Assembly (NCBI RefSeq): GCF_014649955.1
Contig: NZ_BMUA01000020.1
Location: forward strand, 81,164-145,163
Origin: Streptomyces violascens
Lineage (GTDB): Bacteria; Actinomycetota; Actinomycetes; Streptomycetales; Streptomycetaceae
DNA length: 64,000 bases
Direction: 5' to 3'
Position numbers and translations under genes: made by a program. This document shows positions 60,040 to 64,000 of this stretch, piece by piece. Position 1 is the first letter of the stretch. Each line of letters opens with the position of its first letter. The notes beneath the pieces are model-generated. The model saw only the letters and a list, made by a program, of their open reading frames with translations. It searched no databases and was not told the origin of the DNA.

Positions 60040-63000
60040 TCAGCCCTCGTCCTCCAGGTCCCCCTCGGTCTCCAGGTACACCTGGCGAAGGGCTTCCAGG
60101 ACCGCCGGGTCGGGCTTCGCCCACATGCCGCGGGACTCGGCCTCCAGGAGGCGTTCCGCGATGCCGTGCAGGGCCCACGGGTTGGCGGCCTGGAGGAACT
60201 CGCGGTTGGCCGGGTCCAGGACGTACGTCTCGGTCAGCTTGTCGTACATCCAGTCGGCGACCACGCCCGTCGTGGCGTCGTAGCCGAACAAGTAGTCCAC
60301 GGTGGCGGCGAGTTCGAAGGCGCCCTTGTAGCCGTGGCGGCGCATCGCCTCGATCCACTTGGGGTTCACCACGCGGGCCCGGAAGACCCGCGAGGTCTCC
60401 TCGACCAGGGTGCGGGTCTTGACCGTCTCGGGGCGCGTCGAGTCGCCGATGTACGCCTCGGGGGCGGTGCCCCGGAGCGCGCGGACGGTCGCCACCATGC
60501 CGCCGTGGTACTGGAAGTAGTCGTCCGAGTCGGCGATGTCGTGCTCGCGGGTGTCGGTGTTCTTCGCCGCGACCGCGATCCGCTTGTACGCCGTCTCCAT
60601 CTCGTCCCGCGCCGGACGCCCGTCCAGCTCGCGGCCGTAGGCGTAGCCGCCCCACACCGTGTAGACCTCGGCGAGGTCGGCGTCGGTGCGCCAGTCGCGG
60701 GAGTCGATGAGCTGGAGCAGACCCGCGCCGTAGGTACCGGGACGGGAGCCGAAGATGCGCGTCGTGGCGCGGCGTTCGTCGCCGTGCTCGGCGAGGTCGG
60801 CCTGGGTGTGGGCGCGTACGTAGTTCTGGTCGGCGGGCTCGTCGAGCGAGGCCGCGAGGCGTACCGCGTCGTCGAGGAGGCCGATCGTGTGCGGGAAGGC
60901 GTCGCGGAAGAAGCCCGAGATGCGCAGGGTCACGTCGATGCGGGGACGGCCGAGCTCGTCGAGCGGGATCGGCTCAAGGCCGGTGACCCGGCGCGAGGCG
61001 TCGTCCCAGACGGGGCGCACGCCGAGCAGCGCCATCGCCTCGGCCACGTCGTCGCCCGCCGTGCGCATCGCGCTGGTACCCCACAGGGAGAGCCCGACCG
61101 AGGTCGGCCAGTCGCCGTTGTCGGTGCGGTAGCGATTGGCGAGGGACTCGGCGAGGGCCTGGCCGGTCTCCCAGGCGAGCCGGGAGGGGACGGCCTTGGG
61201 GTCGACCGAGTAGAAGTTGCGGCCGGTCGGCAGGACGTTGACCAGGCCTCGGAGGGGGGAGCCAGAGGGGCCCGCCGGTACGAAGCCGCCGTTGAGGGCG
61301 TGCACGGTGTGGTCGAGTTCGGCGGTGGTCGCGGCGAGGCGCGGGACGACCTCGCGGGCCGCGAACTCCAGGATGGCGCGCACCTGTTGGGTCTGGTCGG
61401 CGGGGACTGCGGCCAGGTCCCAGTCGGCGTCGTCCATCAACTGCACGAGGGCGCGGGCCTGCTCCTCGGCCTCGTCGGCCGAAGTGCGGGTGGCCGCGGA
61501 CTCATCGAGGCCGAGGGCTTCGCGCAGGCCGGGCAGGGCGGTGGTGCCGCCCCAGATCTGGCGGGCCCGCAGGATCGCGAGGACCAGGTTGACGCGGTCG
61601 GCGCCGGCCGGGGCGTTGCCGAGCACGTGCAGGCCGTCGCGGATCTGGACGTCCTTGATCTCGCAGAGCCAGCCGTCGAGATGCATGATGAACTCGTCGA
61701 AGCCCTCGTCCTCGGGGCGGTCTTCGAGCCCGAGGTCGTGGTCGAGCTTGGCGGCCTGGATCAGCGTCCAGATCTGGGCGCGGATCGCGGGCAGCTTGGC
61801 CGGGTCCATGGACGCGATCTGGGCGTGCTCGTCGAGGAGTTGCTCCAGGCGCGCGATGTCGCCGTACGAGTCGGCGCGGGCCATCGGCGGCACCAGGTGG
61901 TCGATGAGCGTGGCGTGCACGCGGCGCTTGGCCTGGGTGCCCTCGCCCGGGTCGTTGACCAGGAACGGGTAGACCAGCGGGATGTCGCCGAGCGCGGCAT
62001 CGGGACCGCAGGCGGCGGACAGGCCCGCGTTCTTGCCGGGCAGCCACTCCAGGTTGCCGTGCTTGCCGAGGTGGATCATCGCGTCGGCGCCGAAACCGCC
62101 GTCGGCGGCGGAGGCCGCGATCCAGCGGTAGGCGGCCAAGTAGTGGTGCGAGGGCGGCAGATCGGGGTCGTGGTAGATCGCGATCGGGTTCTCGCCGAAG
62201 CCGCGCGGCGGCTGGATGAGGATCAGCAGGTTGCCGCGGCGCAGGGCCGCGAGGACGATGTCGCCCTCGGGATTGCGGGACCGGTCCAGGAACATCTCGC
62301 CGGGCGGCGGCCCCCAGTGCTGCTCGACGTTCTCGCGCAGCTCCTCGGGCAGCGTCGCGTACCAGCGCTTGTAGTCGGCGGCCGGGATGCGGACCGGGTT
62401 GGCCGCGAGCTGCTCCTCGGTGAGCCAGTCCTGGTCGTGGCCGCCCGCGTCGATCAGGGCGCGGATCAGCTCGTCGCCGTCGCCGGAGACCAGGCCCGGG
62501 ATCTCGTCCTCGGGCCCGAAGTCGTAGCCCTCGGCGCGCAGCCGGCGAAGCAGCGCGACGGCGCTCGCGGGGGTGTCAAGGCCGACCGCGTTGCCGATCC
62601 GGGAGTGCTTGGTCGGGTACGCGGAGAGCACGAGGGCGAGCCGCTTGTCGGCGGCCGGGATGTGCCGGAGCCGGGCGTGCCGCACGGCGATCCCGGCAAC
62701 GCGAGCAGCACGCTCACCGTCGGCGACATACGCGGGCAGCCCGTCCTCATCGATCTCCTTGAAGGAGAACGGGACGGTGATGAGACGGCCGTCGAACTCG
62801 GGGACGGCGATCTGGCTGGCCGCGTCCAGCGGGGATACGCCCTCGTCGTTCTCCTCCCAGGCGCTGCGGGAGCCGGTGAGGCAGAGCGCCTGGAGGATGG
62901 GTACGTCGAGGCCGCTGAGGGCGCCCGCGTCCCAGGACTCGTCGTCGCCGCCGGCCGATGCGGTGGCCGGCTTGGTGCCGCCCGCCGCGAGGACGGTGGT

Positions 63001-63660
63001 CACGATGGCGTCGGCGGCGCGCAGTTCGTCGATGAGTGCGGGCTCGGGGGCGCGCAGCGAGGACACGTACAGCGGGAGCGCGCGGGCCCCGGCGTCCTCG
63101 ATCGCGCCGCACAGGGTGTCCACGAAGGCGGTGTTGCCGCTCATGTGGTGGGCGCGGTAGTAGAGCACCGCGACGGTCGGTCCTTCGACCGTACGGGCCG
63201 TGCGCTCAAGAGGGCCCCAGGAGGGGGCGGGCGCGGGCGGCTCGAAGCCGTGGCCGGTGAGCAGCACCGTGTCGGACAGGAAGCGGGCGAGCTGGTCGAG
63301 GTTGGCCGGGCCGCCGTGCGCGAGGTAGGCGTGCGCCTCCGCGGCGATGCCGACGGGGACGGTGGAGGCGGCCATGAGCTGGGCGTCCGGGGCCTGTTCG
63401 CCGGTGAGCACGACAACGGGGAGCCCGCTCGCGGTGAGCTGATCGAGCCCGTCCTGCCAGGCGCGTACGCCGCCGAGCAGTCGTACGACGACGAGCCCGA
63501 CGCCGTCGATGAGCGCGGGCAGGTCGTCGAGGGCGAGCCGGGACGGGTTGGCGAACCGGTAGGGCACCGGGCCGTCGTTCGCGGCGCGGGCGCTGAGGAG
63601 GTCGGTGTCGGACGTCGACAGGAGCAGGATGGGGCGGGGGCCCTGGGGGTCCTCAAGCAT
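60040..63660 (-). CDS. cobN: Cobaltochelatase subunit CobN
   Basis: A 1206-residue protein, the usual CobN length. Seen along it: Leu-Leu-Leu-Ser-Thr-Ser-Asp-Thr-Asp-Leu at the start, Leu-Tyr-Tyr-Arg-Ala-His-His-Met-Ser-Gly-Asn, Val-Leu-Ser-Ala-Tyr-Pro-Thr-Lys, Met-Ile-His-Leu-Gly-Lys-His-Gly-Asn-Leu-Glu-Trp-Leu-Pro-Gly-Lys and a C-terminal Gly-Tyr-Lys-Gly-Ala-Phe-Glu-Leu-Ala-Ala-Thr-Val-Asp. CobN inserts cobalt into hydrogenobyrinate a,c-diamide in aerobic B12 synthesis, together with AAA+ partner subunits. A cobalamin riboswitch stands directly upstream. Other cob genes probably lie beyond the right edge. Confidence 0.96.
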   Translation of the reverse strand: MLEDPQGPRPILLLSTSDTDLLSARAANDGPVPYRFANPSRLALDDLPALIDGVGLVVVRLLGGVRAWQDGLDQLTASGLPVVVLTGEQAPDAQLMAASTVPVGIAAEAHAYLAHGGPANLDQLARFLSDTVLLTGHGFEPPAPAPSWGPLERTARTVEGPTVAVLYYRAHHMSGNTAFVDTLCGAIEDAGARALPLYVSSLRAPEPALIDELRAADAIVTTVLAAGGTKPATASAGGDDESWDAGALSGLDVPILQALCLTGSRSAWEENDEGVSPLDAASQIAVPEFDGRLITVPFSFKEIDEDGLPAYVADGERAARVAGIAVRHARLRHIPAADKRLALVLSAYPTKHSRIGNAVGLDTPASAVALLRRLRAEGYDFGPEDEIPGLVSGDGDELIRALIDAGGHDQDWLTEEQLAANPVRIPAADYKRWYATLPEELRENVEQHWGPPPGEMFLDRSRNPEGDIVLAALRRGNLLILIQPPRGFGENPIAIYHDPDLPPSHHYLAAYRWIAASAADGGFGADAMIHLGKHGNLEWLPGKNAGLSAACGPDAALGDIPLVYPFLVNDPGEGTQAKRRVHATLIDHLVPPMARADSYGDIARLEQLLDEHAQIASMDPAKLPAIRAQIWTLIQAAKLDHDLGLEDRPEDEGFDEFIMHLDGWLCEIKDVQIRDGLHVLGNAPAGADRVNLVLAILRARQIWGGTTALPGLREALGLDESAATRTSADEAEEQARALVQLMDDADWDLAAVPADQTQQVRAILEFAAREVVPRLAATTAELDHTVHALNGGFVPAGPSGSPLRGLVNVLPTGRNFYSVDPKAVPSRLAWETGQALAESLANRYRTDNGDWPTSVGLSLWGTSAMRTAGDDVAEAMALLGVRPVWDDASRRVTGLEPIPLDELGRPRIDVTLRISGFFRDAFPHTIGLLDDAVRLAASLDEPADQNYVRAHTQADLAEHGDERRATTRIFGSRPGTYGAGLLQLIDSRDWRTDADLAEVYTVWGGYAYGRELDGRPARDEMETAYKRIAVAAKNTDTREHDIADSDDYFQYHGGMVATVRALRGTAPEAYIGDSTRPETVKTRTLVEETSRVFRARVVNPKWIEAMRRHGYKGAFELAATVDYLFGYDATTGVVADWMYDKLTETYVLDPANREFLQAANPWALHGIAERLLEAESRGMWAKPDPAVLEALRQVYLETEGDLEDEG

Positions 63661-63661
63661 G

Positions 63662-63840
63662 CGGCGTCAGGCCTTCCTCGGGGTGTCCGCGCCCCGGGTG
63701 GTGTCGGAATGGGTCTCCCCGAGGGGAGGGGGGAGTTCCTGACTCGCCCGGCCGAGCGGGGGCTCGGGTCCGGGCTCACAGTGGCGGGACCGCGCCGGAA
63801 TCACACCGGGCTTCCTCCCCTGACGCCGTCACCGGCGCAA
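63662..63840 (-). ncRNA. Cobalamin (AdoCbl) riboswitch in the cobN leader
   Basis: On the minus strand the leader contains the B12-aptamer landmarks in order: GGAAGCCCGGTGTGATTCCG (63793-63816 region), GCGGTCCCGCCACTGTGA with the B12 box GCCACTG (63779-63785), and GAGTCAGGAACTCCC (63731-63745). The core is about 63730-63840. In addition, CGGCGTCAGG near its 5' end (plus strand 63819-63828) can pair perfectly over 10 bp with CCTGACGCCG ending 1 nt before the cobN ATG (63662-63671), which would fold the translation start into the structure. The AGGAAGG ribosome site lies between. B12 should turn cobN off. Confidence 0.92.
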
Positions 63841-63904
63841 CGGGCCGTGCGGCCCGTTGCCTGCATAGTAGCGACCTCGCCGGGGGCGACACCGGGCGCG
63901 GATC

Positions 63905-64000
63905 GCTTCCGCGGGGGGTGGGGTTCAGTGCGGGGCGCCTCCGCGGGGGGTGGGGTTCGGTGCGGGGCGCCTCCGCGGGAGGTGGGGTTCGGTGCGGGGC
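63905..64000. repeat. Three tandem copies of a 32-bp GC-rich repeat at the window edge
   Basis: Copies begin at 63905, 63937 and 63969 and differ at one to three bases; each contains CCGCGGGGGGTGGGGTTC or close. The array runs into the window edge and may continue. It lies upstream of the cobN riboswitch. Confidence 0.9.

Overview
The window is GC-rich actinobacterial DNA, almost certainly a Streptomyces chromosome. The signs are high third-position GC, 4-bp ATGA/GTGA start-stop overlaps in operons, many GTG/TTG starts, an AfsA/TetR butyrolactone locus, SARP/STAND regulators, DrrAB-type ABC transporters and a B12-riboswitch-controlled cobN. Names below come from reading translated sequence and motifs; no database search was run.

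Layout. (1) 1-9130: an operon of lipoproteins, a peptidoglycan-binding membrane-fusion protein and a MacB-like ABC exporter; then a very large secreted transglycosylase/golvesin/SGNH-hydrolase protein and a small membrane protein. (2) 9131-11160: a decayed junction with an IS1380-type transposase scrap, a 47-bp fragment matching the 3' half of tRNA-Gly(CCC) with its terminator, and a frameshifted DnaC/IstB-like ATPase. (3) 11163-20602: a butyrolactone-type signalling block (AfsA homologue, ScbR/ArpA-like TetR receptor, NAD-epimerase-like reductase, FAD monooxygenase, transposase-like protein without an obvious DDE motif), then an acyltransferase, two MFS exporters and a MarR regulator. (4) 20934-27045: a tightly coupled six-gene operon headed by a 2-epi-5-epi-valiolone-synthase-type sugar phosphate cyclase, followed by a ROK kinase, Zn-dehydrogenase, SDR, xylose-isomerase-like TIM barrel and a second Zn-dehydrogenase. 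It looks like a compact C7-cyclitol pathway. (5) 27046-29690: decayed DNA with an IS1380 transposase pseudogene and a broken hypothetical gene, closed by a second identical 47-bp tRNA-Gly fragment at 29743. The two fragments bracket about 19.8 kb and neither has the 5' half of the tRNA, so I infer tandem integrations into a tRNA-Gly gene lying left of the window.

(6) 29825-64000 reads like resident chromosome: a conserved protein whose 5' coding region holds 14 copies of a 7-bp repeat, a STAND/TPR protein, DUF5993-like plus DsbB-like proteins, a di-Mop protein, DrrAB beside a large SARP-STAND regulator, an esterase, an AraC/GyrI regulator, a GntR regulator with a three-subunit flavin/iron-sulfur amino-acid dehydrogenase divergent from a peptide/opine ABC transporter, a DyP peroxidase, a cysteine hydrolase with a GlxA-type regulator, a sigma factor fused to an extracellular CAP domain, and cobN with a cobalamin riboswitch. 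Gaps between these genes carry a mosaic of dispersed GC-rich repeats plus 101-bp and 32-bp tandem repeats.

The island genes plausibly form one unit: butyrolactone signal synthesis and reception, export and local MarR control around a cyclitol operon. A near-identical 17-bp dyad lies in front of both the MFS gene and the cyclitol operon.
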